A stretch of 64,000 nt of DNA, from assembly GCA_904830895.1 (NCBI GenBank), contig LR882958.1, forward strand, positions 3,302,001 to 3,366,000, read 5' to 3'. The notes beneath the pieces are model-generated. The model searched no databases. It saw nothing but the letters and a program-made list of their open reading frames with translations, and was not told the origin of the DNA. Within the stretch, counting starts at the first letter, position 1; every line of letters starts with the position of its first letter. The translations under genes were made by a program, and so were the position numbers. This DNA comes from Planktothrix rubescens CCAP 1459/22. GTDB taxonomy: Bacteria; Cyanobacteriota; Cyanobacteriia; Cyanobacteriales; Microcoleaceae. Shown here piece after piece: positions 7,711-16,424 of this stretch.

Positions 7711-8547
7711 ATGGCTAAATATATTATTTCCAAAACAGATTTGGATCAATTCGGTCAATTTTTTGGCAGTATTGATAACGATACTATTACATTAGAAAAT
7801 TATCAAGATACAATCTCTTACACAATATTAGGTTTGTCAGGACAAGATTCTATTGTTGGAGGTGAGGGGAAAGACATTTTGTTCGGAATGGAGGGAAATG
7901 ATACAATATTAGGTAGGGATAATAATGATATTTTATATGGTAATGAGGGCAACGATTCGTTATACGGTGACTATGGATATGATACAATTTATGGAGGTCA
8001 AGGTAATGATATTATCAAAGATAGTGGTTATTCTTTTGATGGTAATAATGGCATAAGCTTTTTATTTGGTAATTTAGGAGATGACTCAATTACTGTATCC
8101 TCTAGTGGAAATGCTGATCTATTTGGAGGGCAAGGTAAAGATATTTTAACAGGAAATGAAGGGAGCAATAGTATTTCTGGAGATCGAGATCAGGATATAT
8201 TAAGAGGTGATCTTTATGAAACAGGTGGAGCAGATACTTTTATTATCAGTAAAACTGCTGATCTTAATGAAATTCCAACGGGTACTGAAAATGCTGACTT
8301 AATTTTAGACTTTATCAATAGTGAGGATAAAATTGGTTTAGTTGGTGTTACCTTTGAACAATTATTAATTAGCGAGATCCAACCGCAACAGATTGATAGT
8401 ATTTTTGGACAAGGAAGCGTTGAGGAAAACTTTGGGACTAATATTACCAAGTTTTTGAAAATTGAGTCCGGTGGTGAGTTACTGGCAGTGCTAGGACGAG
8501 ATCGAGATAACTTTACTCTAACTGCTAATGATTTTGTGATTATTTAG
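7711..8547 (+). CDS. RTX-type calcium-binding repeat protein
   Basis: The protein is 278 residues. From residue 45 to 165 it has repeated GGxGxDxLxG-like nonapeptides (GGEGKDILFGMEGNDTILG, YGNEGNDSLYGDYGYDTIYG), which form a calcium-binding beta-roll. The last 100 residues (GGADTFIISKTADLN ... DLILDFINSEDKIGL) have the usual post-repeat domain of cyanobacterial RTX proteins. No N-terminal signal is present, so export would be by type I secretion using a C-terminal signal. A second RTX gene at 10838-11714 is disrupted. Confidence 0.8.
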   Translation: MAKYIISKTDLDQFGQFFGSIDNDTITLENYQDTISYTILGLSGQDSIVGGEGKDILFGMEGNDTILGRDNNDILYGNEGNDSLYGDYGYDTIYGGQGNDIIKDSGYSFDGNNGISFLFGNLGDDSITVSSSGNADLFGGQGKDILTGNEGSNSISGDRDQDILRGDLYETGGADTFIISKTADLNEIPTGTENADLILDFINSEDKIGLVGVTFEQLLISEIQPQQIDSIFGQGSVEENFGTNITKFLKIESGGELLAVLGRDRDNFTLTANDFVII

Positions 8548-8611
8548 CTTAACTTTTCTGATTTGATTTTGGAAATATCATTCAGTCCCTTATTTTATTG
8601 GTGATCGAACT

Positions 8612-9214
8612 ATGAACGACAAAGAAAAGCAAAACTTGGTTGCTAGTCAAGTTAAATCAACGCTCAATGATGCTATTCAAGGATTAAAAATTTTCTTAGT
8701 TAATCCTGTAGGGGGTCTACCTATCTTTTTTCAAGGATTAGGAGAAAAAAGAGCATTAGGAGTGGGAATTACTTTTGGCGTAGCTTACGTTCTTTGTATA
8801 ATCTTAGCATTTAATAAATTCAAAAGTCAGAATTCAATTTCTGAAATATCTGTTTTCAACCTAATTGCTCTGAGTATTACCAGTTTCTTAAGTATTGCTG
8901 GATCTAGCTTTTTAACCCGTAAATTATTTAGAGGTGCTGGCAGTATAAAAGCAGATATATTTATTGCTGGTACAGCTTTAATTCCTATATCATTATTAAT
9001 TTTAATTTCTTACTTTTTGGGTTTTATTAACTTGGAAATCATTGCTATTTTTGCTGTAATAGCTATGACTTATACAATTTTAATGATTTACACAGGTTGT
9101 AATCAAATTTCAAAAATACCTGAAAATGGCTCTGCTTTAGCTGTATCAGTCATGTTAATTATTAGTGGGTGGCTATTTAAAATTTTAGTTTTTTCTAATT
9201 TAATCTCAAAATAG
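8612..9214 (+). CDS. Yip1-family membrane protein
   Basis: The product is 200 residues with about five hydrophobic helices: residues 48-68, 82-105, 115-138, 142-165 and 175-195. The first cytosolic part (LNDAIQGLKIFLVNPVGGLP) precedes GLGEKRALGVGITFG. The layout agrees with the Yip1 domain. It follows the RTX gene in the same direction with a 64-bp gap and may be co-transcribed. Function is unknown. Confidence 0.6.
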   Translation: MNDKEKQNLVASQVKSTLNDAIQGLKIFLVNPVGGLPIFFQGLGEKRALGVGITFGVAYVLCIILAFNKFKSQNSISEISVFNLIALSITSFLSIAGSSFLTRKLFRGAGSIKADIFIAGTALIPISLLILISYFLGFINLEIIAIFAVIAMTYTILMIYTGCNQISKIPENGSALAVSVMLIISGWLFKILVFSNLISK

Positions 9215-9237
9215 ACTTAATATTTGAGATAGAAGAA

Positions 9238-9291
9238 GGGCGGGTTTAGTGAAATCTTTGATGGGTATTCAATATCTGGGTGAACCCGCCC
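9238..9291 (+). terminator. GC-rich inverted repeat after the Yip1 gene
   Basis: GGGCGGGTTT at 9238-9247 pairs with AACCCGCCC at 9283-9291, with a loop of about 35 bases. It lies 24 bp after the Yip1 stop, so it may act as a terminator, though no T-run follows. The same GAACCCGCCCCTACGG-type wording is a common dispersed repeat in such genomes. Confidence 0.35.
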
Positions 9292-9357
9292 CTACGGAGA
9301 TTTTGTGGATTTAACCGGATATCATATCAACATTATCCTTTCTATGAGCAAATTCTA

Positions 9358-9864
9358 ATGCTGAACAATTTTGGTAAATTTTTAATTGTATCAATCATTC
9401 CATTGATTGAACTAATTGGCAATTCTACATCAGTTTTGGCGCAGTCTACCGCAGTTCCCATGAGGTTACAACATGGCGAAGGAATTTATACAATGACTGT
9501 TCCTGACCGAGATACAACTCGTGCTGCTTATGGGGGAAAATTGAGGCTTTATGATGTGCATATCGCTAAAATGTTTGAAGTGACTTATTATGATTGTAAT
9601 AATCAAGGTAGTTCAAGAACTTGGTTATATTATGCTGGCAATGGTCAAATTAATATGGGCGAATTCTTTATTAGTTGTGACCTTGCTAATCGAATGGCTA
9701 ACCGCTATGGTTTAGGTCAACCTGAATCAACAGTGATTGAATACTCTCAAGAAGAAGCTGGGCCACCGATTCCTAGAACTCGTTCTATTCCGATTTTAGA
9801 TATTACAGGTTCAAAAGTGGATTCATGGATTGATTTTGTCCAGGGATTTAAACCTGTTCGTTAA
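9358..9864 (+). CDS. Secreted hypothetical protein
   Basis: Starting at ATG 9358, the 168-residue protein opens with a signal peptide (MLNNFGKFLIVSIIPLIELI ... SVLAQ). The upstream in-frame extension reaches into the repeat at 9283 and is rejected. The mature part has two cysteines (YYDCNNQ and FISCDLANRM) that could form a disulfide. No family was recognised. It is a single gene between the Yip1 gene and an IS remnant. Confidence 0.6.
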   Translation: MLNNFGKFLIVSIIPLIELIGNSTSVLAQSTAVPMRLQHGEGIYTMTVPDRDTTRAAYGGKLRLYDVHIAKMFEVTYYDCNNQGSSRTWLYYAGNGQINMGEFFISCDLANRMANRYGLGQPESTVIEYSQEEAGPPIPRTRSIPILDITGSKVDSWIDFVQGFKPVR

Positions 9865-9902
9865 ATTGGTATTATGCTGATAGCTAGAATTAAATTTCAC
9901 TT

Positions 9903-10278
9903 CAGGACTTACGCAATTGCGCTACATATAGCACATAGAAAACCGAGCGATTTTCGGCGATTTAGCTCAAAGAATCGCAAGGAACCCGGATTAAATTAGT
10001 CTCAATTCATGAGTTTTAAAGCTCAATAAATTTTAGCTTCAAAGACGGATATTTAAGCTCTTGGGTAAAGTATTTAGACAATAAATTATCTTTTAATTCA
10101 TAAACAGTTTGAGAAACTTTCCTCGCTGTTGTTGAGAGAAACGTCCAAACTAATAAAGCGCAAGCAATATGGTTTTTTTGAATTCTCCCTCAGCGACATT
10201 GACAAGATTCTATCCCGGTTAACTGTTTGATTTCCCATACAGGGCTACGCTACGCATAGCATAGCTGCGTAAGTCCTG
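9903..10278. mobile_element. Degraded IS-like element with 13-bp terminal inverted repeats
   Basis: CAGGACTTACGCA at 9903-9915 is matched by its exact complement TGCGTAAGTCCTG at 10266-10278. The ends continue with related GCTACATATAGC and GCTACGCTACGCATAGC stretches. The 376-bp interior keeps a minus-strand tail of a transposase-like frame (10016-10191), so this is an internally deleted IS. Its right end directly abuts a restriction-gene fragment. No clear target-site duplication could be identified. Confidence 0.65.
10016..10191 (-). pseudogene. Transposase C-terminal remnant
   Basis: Reading leftwards, an open stretch gives KNHIACALLVWTFLSTTARK then VSQTVYELKDNLLSKYFTQE, and LKYPSLKLKFIEL before TAA at 10016-10018. 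There is no start, and a stop lies just upstream near 10190. The pattern resembles the C-terminal end of DDE transposases of the IS4/IS701 kind. The exact family is uncertain. Confidence 0.5.
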
Positions 10279-10340
10279 TTAATGTAGAAGCAGAGGAACA
10301 AGATATTTTGATCAACGAAGATATGGTTGAAGATGAGTAG
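10279..10340 (+). pseudogene. 3' tail of a second type II restriction gene copy
   Basis: These 62 bases match the last 62 bases of the restriction gene at 54547-54608 with 59 identities, on the opposite strand. They encode NVEAEEQDILINEDMVEDE and the stop TAG 10338-10340, against NVEAEEQDILINEDGVENE in the intact gene. The match begins at the base right after the IS-like element end and stops at the stop codon. It is a fossil of another copy of that restriction gene. Confidence 0.85.
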
Positions 10341-10403
10341 ATACGGTGACATTGCGGGGTCAAGGATTTAGCCCTAAAGTTAAAATGGGCGATCGCATTC
10401 AAA

Positions 10404-10785
10404 ATGAGCGTGGTCTGGCCGCCCATTGGAGCCGCGATTTCTACGGCTGCAAATGCCGCCACATCCGGTGGCAATGTTAGTCTTACCGCCGCAATTTATG
10501 GGCTTGTGGAGCGCTTATTATTACCCTTTGGATTATATCATATTTGGAATGTTCCTTTCTTTTTTCAAATCGGATCATTTCTTGATCCAATTACCAATAG
10601 GACAGAATATTCAAAGCGTTGATGCTGTCGCCTTAACTCGATTACGAGTTAAAATTATTGATAATAACCTGGTTGATGAAGATAAATTAAAAGCCGCAGG
10701 TGTGGAAGGAATTTTACGTTTACCCGACGGTATTTTACATCTATTAGTCGGTTTGGGTGCAGAACAATATGTAAGAAATCAGTAA
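10404..10785 (+). pseudogene. PTS sugar permease EIICB, deleted and frameshifted
   Basis: The first part (frame of 10404) reads VVWPPIGAAIST, then VERLLLPFGLYHIWNVPFFF and QIGSFLDPITN, matching the EIIC domain of GlcNAc/glucose-type PTS permeases. The frame then shifts by one near 10560-10600. The second part (frame of 10426) reads SVDAVALTRLRVKIIDNN, like an EIIB domain. A large internal segment is missing, and the phospho-accepting Cys expected in the DAC-x-TRLR motif is replaced (DAVALTRLR). The gene is clearly dead. Confidence 0.75.
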
Positions 10786-10800
10786 TCAGTCATCAGTGTA

Positions 10801-10823
10801 GAGACGTGCCACGGCGCGTCTCT
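10801..10823. repeat. REP-like palindrome GAGACGTGCC..GGCGCGTCTC
   Basis: This 23-bp near-perfect palindrome follows the PTS pseudogene. The same unit occurs at 24811-24833 and repeatedly in 33212-33672. It is a dispersed hairpin repeat, possibly acting as a transcription terminator between genes. Confidence 0.7.
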
Positions 10824-10837
10824 AGTGGTTATCTGTA

Positions 10838-11714
10838 TTAGATAGGTTTAAAATCAGTGTTAAGATTGAGTTGATTGGCTTGGACTCCAGGTAAAAATGC
10901 AATCAGTTCTTCTAAACCCGATTTATTAACATAAATACCTGCTCCGGTTCCATACCCGGATAAGGTTAAATCTTTAAAAGTAATTACATCATTAGTTTTA
11001 TAAGCAAAGTAATCTTGACCTACAGTAAAATCACTAATAAAGGCAAAATCCGTTAAACCTCCGGCGGCGTAATAGGTGCTAGAATCAGAACTACCTAAGT
11101 AAAATCCATCTAATCCCGCACCCCCAACTAAAGTATCAATTTTACCCGCCCCTGGAGTGGTTGAATTAACATCAATCCCCGCAATAAAATCATCCCCAAG
11201 ATCACCGGAAACATAATCATTTCCCCCACCACCCGCTAGGAGATCAATTCCTTGACCTCCAAACAAAGAATCACTATCATTTCCTCCAAATAATAAATCT
11301 GAACCTAAGTTACCAAAAATTTGATTTTTACCTGATTCTCCAATCAGAACATCGTCGTCTTTTCCTCCAAATAGCAGATCATTCCCTGGACTACCATAAA
11401 TAACATCTGCTCCTATAGCAATCCTATTTGAGTTGTGTTTAAAATCCCTGATCAAAAGGGAATAGAGAACAGCCCCCCCAAACCCCCCGTGCACGTGGGG
11501 CTAGGGGGGGGAGGGATCTGGGGTAATACTTCTGGCCGTTTCATATCAGCATTAAAATGTTACAACCTATTTAGGATTGCTATAGATTGCCATTCATCGT
11601 ATCATCGCCCTCAAGACCTTGCAGGGTATCATTTCCAGCCAAACCGTAAATTTCATCGTTTCCAATCAATCCAACTAGATTGTCAGCAGTTTCAGTTCCT
11701 AAAATTAAAGCCAT
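10838..11714 (-). pseudogene. RTX-type calcium-binding protein interrupted by a MITE
   Basis: Reading starts at ATG 11714 (MALILGTETADNLVGLIGND) and runs as RTX repeats to GDDTMNGNL, where an inserted element at 11414-11584 breaks the frame. The frame resumes GADVIYGSPGNDLLFGGKDD and continues with nonapeptide repeats and the terminal domain (ITFKDLTLSGYG ... TDFKPI) to 10838. Removing one TA and the element joins the halves exactly in frame, giving a 235-residue protein. The current downstream frame could start only inside the element and is probably not functional. Confidence 0.85.
11414..11584 (-). mobile_element. MITE copy 1, inside the RTX gene
   Basis: The element runs between TA dinucleotides at 11414-11415 and 11583-11584, with inverted ends TAGCAATCCT and AGGATTGCTA. 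Its middle holds a strong C/G-rich palindrome around GTGCAC. Copies occur at 25612-25741 (truncated) and 41208-41386. TA duplication and short ends fit a non-autonomous IS630/Tc1-mariner-type element. No transposase is encoded. Confidence 0.8.
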
Positions 11715-11832
11715 TTTTAATCAGTTATTAGTTATTGGTAATCAGTTATAAAGCAATTGTCAGTTCTTGTCAACTACAATAAATCTTGATTTTGCTTTAT
11801 TAACGGGATTTATTTTATTAACTGATAACTGA
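11715..11832. repeat. Short heptamer-type repeats between the RTX gene and comF
   Basis: The stretch holds degenerate copies of TCAGTTA and TAACTGAT-like words, densest at 11818-11855 running into the comF stop region. These are the short tandemly repeated sequences common in filamentous cyanobacteria. No gene is seen. Confidence 0.5.
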
Positions 11833-12498
11833 TTACTGATGACTGATGACTGATTTCTGAGTAGTGGCGATCGCCACAATACCCGCAACAGAAATTCCCG
11901 ACTTTTGGAATTGAGAAATGGCTGATTTAACCGTTGCACCTGTAGTATAAATATCATCTAAAATTAAAACCGAACCCTGGGGAGGGCGGCGCCGGAAATC
12001 CTGACCAATATTAAACACACTTTGCATTTCTTTTAAACGTTGATCGGGCGAAAGTTCATGGAGTGCTTCCGTTTGTTTAATTCGTTCTAAACCGTGAGAA
12101 GATAGGGATAAACCCGTTAATTCACAAAAACTTTTCGCCAACAGTTCTGCTTGATTAAACCCGCGTTTTTTTAACTTAGCTGGGTGGAGGGGAATGGGTA
12201 CGACGGTCACAGGGGAGATCCCTAACCCGGGAGTCGATAACCAAGTTTGTGCCAATCCATAGCCCAAAGGTTTAGCTAATTCGGTATGATGATTATATTT
12301 GAGAGCAGCGATCGCTCGTTTGAGAACATCTTTGTACTGTCCCCAGACACAAAGCGGCACCTCAGAGGTAAATTTAACCCCAGGGGGAAACCGACAGCGA
12401 AGTAACTGTCGTTCGCAATAATCACAAAGTTCTGTTGTTGCAGGTCGGTCACATAACGGACAGTTGGGTTTGAGAAATAAACTTAGGAGCGCTTTCAC
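11833..12498 (-). CDS. comF: ComF family phosphoribosyltransferase-like protein
   Basis: The product is 221 residues. A zinc-ribbon at the start (CPLCDRPATTELCDYCERQ) precedes the phosphoribosyltransferase fold. The PRPP loop VLILDDIYTTGATVKSAI is intact, as is the KKRGFNQAELLAKSF segment. ComF proteins are tied to DNA uptake in naturally competent bacteria, including cyanobacteria. The C-terminal residues (TTQKSVISHQ) are encoded by the short repeats, so the stop codon has probably drifted. Confidence 0.85.
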   Translation of the reverse strand: MKALLSLFLKPNCPLCDRPATTELCDYCERQLLRCRFPPGVKFTSEVPLCVWGQYKDVLKRAIAALKYNHHTELAKPLGYGLAQTWLSTPGLGISPVTVVPIPLHPAKLKKRGFNQAELLAKSFCELTGLSLSSHGLERIKQTEALHELSPDQRLKEMQSVFNIGQDFRRRPPQGSVLILDDIYTTGATVKSAISQFQKSGISVAGIVAIATTQKSVISHQ

Positions 12499-12543
12499 AG
12501 TTCGGGTTTTCAGATCAAGTTATTACTAAATTTAGTTCAAAGT

Positions 12544-14997
12544 GTGGATAATTTTTATGGGCTTCACGAAATTCAATCTGATCATCGCGATTTTGTCGGG
12601 GAGCCAGCCTTTTATTTAAGCCAATTACTCCATCAGGGTCATCCGGTTTTACCCGGTTTTGTAGTTACGGATCAGTTATTTTGGGAGTTTTTAGAAACCA
12701 TTAATTGGTTAGAACCCCGATTTGTTGATTTCCCCGAATTATCTCTGTATTTTGACATCAATCAACCCCGGCAATTACAAATTATTGCTCAACATCTTTG
12801 TCAACAAATGATGGACAGTCATTTACCCCCGTCATCGAGTCAGCCTATTCAAGACAGCATTGACAAATTAAAAACCTCAGCATTGATTTTTTATCCGAGT
12901 TTGAACACTCCCCATCACTTAAAGACATCGGGACTTTTTGACTCGGTGATCGGGTGGGCGCATACTCAAAAAGCTTTAGTGGGATTAAAACAAGCCTACT
13001 GTGAATTTTTTCGGGCAAAAAGTTTATTATATTGGCAACGATACAAAATTGAATTACAAAATTTACGTCCGGTGGTATTAGTTCAACCTCTCCAGTCCGC
13101 GATCGCTTCCGGTTTTGTGGAAATTCGCCCTAACTGTTGGGAAATAAACTCGACTTGGGGTTTGGAATTTTCCCTATTATGGGGAGAAAGCCATGCTGAT
13201 ATTTATTTGATCCAACCCCAAACGGGAATGATTCAACAACAAAAATTAGGCTCTAAAACGATTATCTATAATTTAAAATCTGCTCCTGATCAATCGACAA
13301 AATATCCCATTTCTCAAAAACAATTCGGAATTAAAAATCCTCAACTTCCGATTCATGCTACTTGGATTTCTGAACACCAACAAGGATTTTCCCTAAACCG
13401 TGAAAACCTACAAAAATTAATCAATATTATTCAAAAAATTATACAGTTTAATCCGGCAATAACTCGATTAGATTGGCGTTTATTGCAACAGCCGCAAGAT
13501 CGAGAACCTCAATTCTATATCGTCGGGGCTAAATGTGCCAAAATCCCTCTTTCTTCTCCTTCAATAAAGTCTGATTATAGCACCCATCAACAGCATTTTC
13601 AAGGACTAGCTCTGGCGTCTGGAAAATCTAAAGGAACTGCATATATCTTGACGGAAACACAACCTATACCCTCACAATTACCGGAGAATACCGTGTTAGT
13701 AGTTCCGGCAATTACTTGGAATTATTTACCCCTATTAAAGCAGACTGTTGCTATTGTGGCTGAAAAGGGAGGAATGACCAGCCATGGTGCAATTGTGGCG
13801 CGAGAATTGGGTATACCTGCTGTTTGTGGAATCATGAATGCAACAATCAAAATCAAAACAGGGGAATCTATTTTTGTCGATGGAAATTATGGGGAAGTTT
13901 ATGTTATTAAGCCTGAGCATTTAGTTGATCAACGGGTTTTAAAATGGAGTTTTCAGGAACAAAAACCGATTAAAATTCCTACCTATATAAACTCTACACC
14001 CCTAATGGTTAATATTAGTCAATCGAGTTCTATCCAGCGACTTCATTCTTTACCTTTACCGATTGATGGAGTAGGTCTATTTCGATCAGAATTGATCGCT
14101 CTTGAAATATTAAAACGTTCTGAATATCCGACTATAAACTCTTGGATTTCTCAGGAAATAGGGGACAAATCCTATGATTTTAATAAATGGATTTTACATC
14201 AAAAACAGCAAAAATTTATTCAAGAAATGGCCGAACTCATTGATCAGATGGCTAAAATTTTATCCCCTAGACCCGTTTATTATCGAGCCTTGGATTTAAG
14301 AGAAATAGAACAATCTGTATCGGGATTCAATTATTTTTATCCCCTGGTGGACTATAGGGAAAGTCAGAATAGGAAGTTATCCTCCGAGAATAGTATTAAT
14401 AGAGGAACTTTTCCAGTTTCAGACTCTCCCTCTTTAGAACGTTTAGTTTTATTTGATTTAGAAATAAAAATTTTATTAAAAGTATATGAATTGGGGGACA
14501 AAAATATTCATTTGATTTTACCTTTTATTCGTTCCGTTGAGGAGTTTACTATTTATAAAAATCGAATCGAAGCATCACAATTAAGTCATTATCCTGAGTT
14601 TCAAGTGTGGATTATGGCGGAAGTTCCATCAATTCTATTTTTATTACCTGATTACCTGAAAGCAGGAGTTCAAGGGATTTCAATTGGCACCAATGATCTG
14701 ACCAAATTATTATTTGGAATTGATCGAAATCAAATGCAGGTATTCCCAGGTTTATATGAAAGTAATCCGGCTTTTAAAAAAGCGATAAAACAGTTAATTG
14801 AAATTGCAAAAACTGCTAATATTCCTTGTTCAATTTGTGGAGATGCTCCCGCATTATATCCCGAATTAATTGAAGATTTAGTCCGGTGGGGAATTACATC
14901 AATTTCCGTTAATTTAGATGCCATTGAATCTACCTATATGGCGATCGCCAAATCAGAAAAACAGATTTCCCTAGAAACCTCTCGCCATCATCTTTAG
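12544..14997 (+). CDS. PEP-synthase/PPDK-like protein, divergent
   Basis: The start is GTG 12544 and the product is 817 residues. The N-terminal third is a weak PEP/pyruvate-binding ATP-grasp domain (GEPAFYLSQLLHQGHPVLPG). The middle holds the mobile phosphohistidine domain GGMTSHGAIVARELGIPAVC with His414. The C-terminal part is a PEP-binding barrel with GVGLFRSELI, GISIGTNDLTKLL and SICGDAPALYP carrying Cys765. The loop that in PEP synthase reads NPMLGYRG is replaced by YFYPLVDYRES. Swivelling-domain chemistry seems possible but the substrate is unclear. It is a single gene. Confidence 0.7.
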   Translation: MDNFYGLHEIQSDHRDFVGEPAFYLSQLLHQGHPVLPGFVVTDQLFWEFLETINWLEPRFVDFPELSLYFDINQPRQLQIIAQHLCQQMMDSHLPPSSSQPIQDSIDKLKTSALIFYPSLNTPHHLKTSGLFDSVIGWAHTQKALVGLKQAYCEFFRAKSLLYWQRYKIELQNLRPVVLVQPLQSAIASGFVEIRPNCWEINSTWGLEFSLLWGESHADIYLIQPQTGMIQQQKLGSKTIIYNLKSAPDQSTKYPISQKQFGIKNPQLPIHATWISEHQQGFSLNRENLQKLINIIQKIIQFNPAITRLDWRLLQQPQDREPQFYIVGAKCAKIPLSSPSIKSDYSTHQQHFQGLALASGKSKGTAYILTETQPIPSQLPENTVLVVPAITWNYLPLLKQTVAIVAEKGGMTSHGAIVARELGIPAVCGIMNATIKIKTGESIFVDGNYGEVYVIKPEHLVDQRVLKWSFQEQKPIKIPTYINSTPLMVNISQSSSIQRLHSLPLPIDGVGLFRSELIALEILKRSEYPTINSWISQEIGDKSYDFNKWILHQKQQKFIQEMAELIDQMAKILSPRPVYYRALDLREIEQSVSGFNYFYPLVDYRESQNRKLSSENSINRGTFPVSDSPSLERLVLFDLEIKILLKVYELGDKNIHLILPFIRSVEEFTIYKNRIEASQLSHYPEFQVWIMAEVPSILFLLPDYLKAGVQGISIGTNDLTKLLFGIDRNQMQVFPGLYESNPAFKKAIKQLIEIAKTANIPCSICGDAPALYPELIEDLVRWGITSISVNLDAIESTYMAIAKSEKQISLETSRHHL

Positions 14998-15047
14998 AGA
15001 GTAGGTAGGGGCGAGGTCTTCTCGCCCTCAACCCTCAACCCTCAACC

Positions 15048-15554
15048 TTAATATTGAGTCCGTTGGAAGGCTTCTTCTGGGGAAATATTACCGTAAATTA
15101 CCGATAAAATTCCGGGTAAATAGTCATCCATCGTCGTGACACTGGTATAGATTAAATGTTTAATCAATGCCGGGTTTAGAGCCGCATCTTCCGCATCTAA
15201 ACTGGTTTTATATCGAAGTTCACCATCTTGAAAATTCATTTCAAAATTTCCCACCACTGTCCCATAGTTGAGCAGGGTGATAAATGTCGCCATATTATAG
15301 CGTTTATAGTCAGGAACTTTCACTGGAGAAACGGAATAAACCGCAATTTGCCGTTCTTCTTCCCTAACAATGGTATAACAATCAAATCGGCCGTTTTTGC
15401 CCTCTACACCCAATGCCAAGACTCGCCGATGTTCAATTTCTCTATAAACCCAACCATCTAGGGTCATAAAGTCAATGAGAACATCAAATACAGGCCGATC
15501 TGATGGGTATTCTTGAGAAAGTAATTCCGGGTTTTGTTCTGACACAGTAAACAT
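15048..15554 (-). CDS. YbjN-domain protein
   Basis: The product is 168 residues. Residues 20-150 have the YbjN/type III chaperone-like pattern: VLIDFMTLDGWVYREIEHRR, a beta-sheet core (FDCYTIVREEERQIAVYSV), and LNPALIKHLIYTSVTTMDDY then LPGILSVIYG. In cyanobacteria such proteins are widespread and poorly studied. A single gene, separated by 49 bp from the next minus-strand gene upstream. Confidence 0.7.
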   Translation of the reverse strand: MFTVSEQNPELLSQEYPSDRPVFDVLIDFMTLDGWVYREIEHRRVLALGVEGKNGRFDCYTIVREEERQIAVYSVSPVKVPDYKRYNMATFITLLNYGTVVGNFEMNFQDGELRYKTSLDAEDAALNPALIKHLIYTSVTTMDDYLPGILSVIYGNISPEEAFQRTQY

Positions 15555-15603
15555 CCTTAATTTTCCTATATCTACAAAGTTCTTTGAATAGTGGCTTTAA
15601 CAA

Positions 15604-16206
15604 TTACGCTCGATGGGAGTTATCTGGCGTTGGCATATTATACGCAATTTTATTTGCTTTAGCACTCCGGTAAACAATATTAGTTAATTCATAATAAATG
15701 GGGGGATACAAGGAGTAAAGTTGACCATAATAAAAACGATTTTGATATCGGTTATAATCTTGAATTTTTTTTCTAATTCCCGATCCTAAACGAGAATTTT
15801 TTTCAAAGGTTTTATCACTCTGTTCAATTGTCCATTTAATTTCCTCACCATCAACTCCGCGACTAATCAAATCAAAACACTGTTCAATAACTTGACGAAT
15901 TCTTTCCCTGTCTTTGGACTGAAATTCTAGTCCCTCTTGCTCAGAATTTCTGGGTAATAACTCTAACCGATAGCATCCATTAGGATCAGCATGGGGATAC
16001 CAACCGAGTTTTAAAGTATAACCCTTTTGATTAATAATCCAGTCTGTTTCCTTAAACTCAATTGATTGAATCACTAGCAAGTTTTCATGATAAAAATGCT
16101 GATTGAGAATGCGACCATCCTGTACAAACGGATCTTCATCCCCAAAAGAATTATCAGTGATTGCCCAACCACTAGGAATATTCAGACGAACAAGGTTTGA
16201 TTGCAT
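15604..16206 (-). CDS. Conserved hypothetical protein
   Basis: The product is 200 residues, starting MQSNLVRLNIPSGWAITDNS. It is soluble and mixed alpha/beta with no signal or membrane segment. The middle (GYTLKLGWYPHADPNGCYRL, then RIRQVIEQCFDLISRG) has regular secondary structure. The C-terminal NRFYYGQLYSLYPPIYYELT is tyrosine-rich. No known domain was recognised. Codon use resembles its neighbours. Confidence 0.6.
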   Translation of the reverse strand: MQSNLVRLNIPSGWAITDNSFGDEDPFVQDGRILNQHFYHENLLVIQSIEFKETDWIINQKGYTLKLGWYPHADPNGCYRLELLPRNSEQEGLEFQSKDRERIRQVIEQCFDLISRGVDGEEIKWTIEQSDKTFEKNSRLGSGIRKKIQDYNRYQNRFYYGQLYSLYPPIYYELTNIVYRSAKANKIAYNMPTPDNSHRA

Positions 16207-16424
16207 AAATTAGGATTGACTGGCTCAAGAATCAAGTAAACTCAGCTATCTAGTGTGCCGTTAGCAGCCATTAATATTGCTTTCTGCCCACTTACGAATT
16301 ATAATGCAACTTCTGATCAATATCATGTTTTTTTATAGACCGCAAGGCAAAAGACACCTTTCCCTTTCCGGATCGAAGGTTGATAAGCGGATTAATGGAG
16401 GTGTGATTGCGTTGAAGTGAGTTT

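Noticed and set aside
10250-10474. Minus-strand frame of 74 codons
   Set aside because: It spans the IS end, the restriction-gene fossil and the PTS fragment in antisense, so it is not a real gene.
11435-11731. Plus-strand frame of 98 codons over the MITE
   Set aside because: It is the antisense of the MITE palindrome and of the RTX N-terminus; codon content is C-run and G-run driven.
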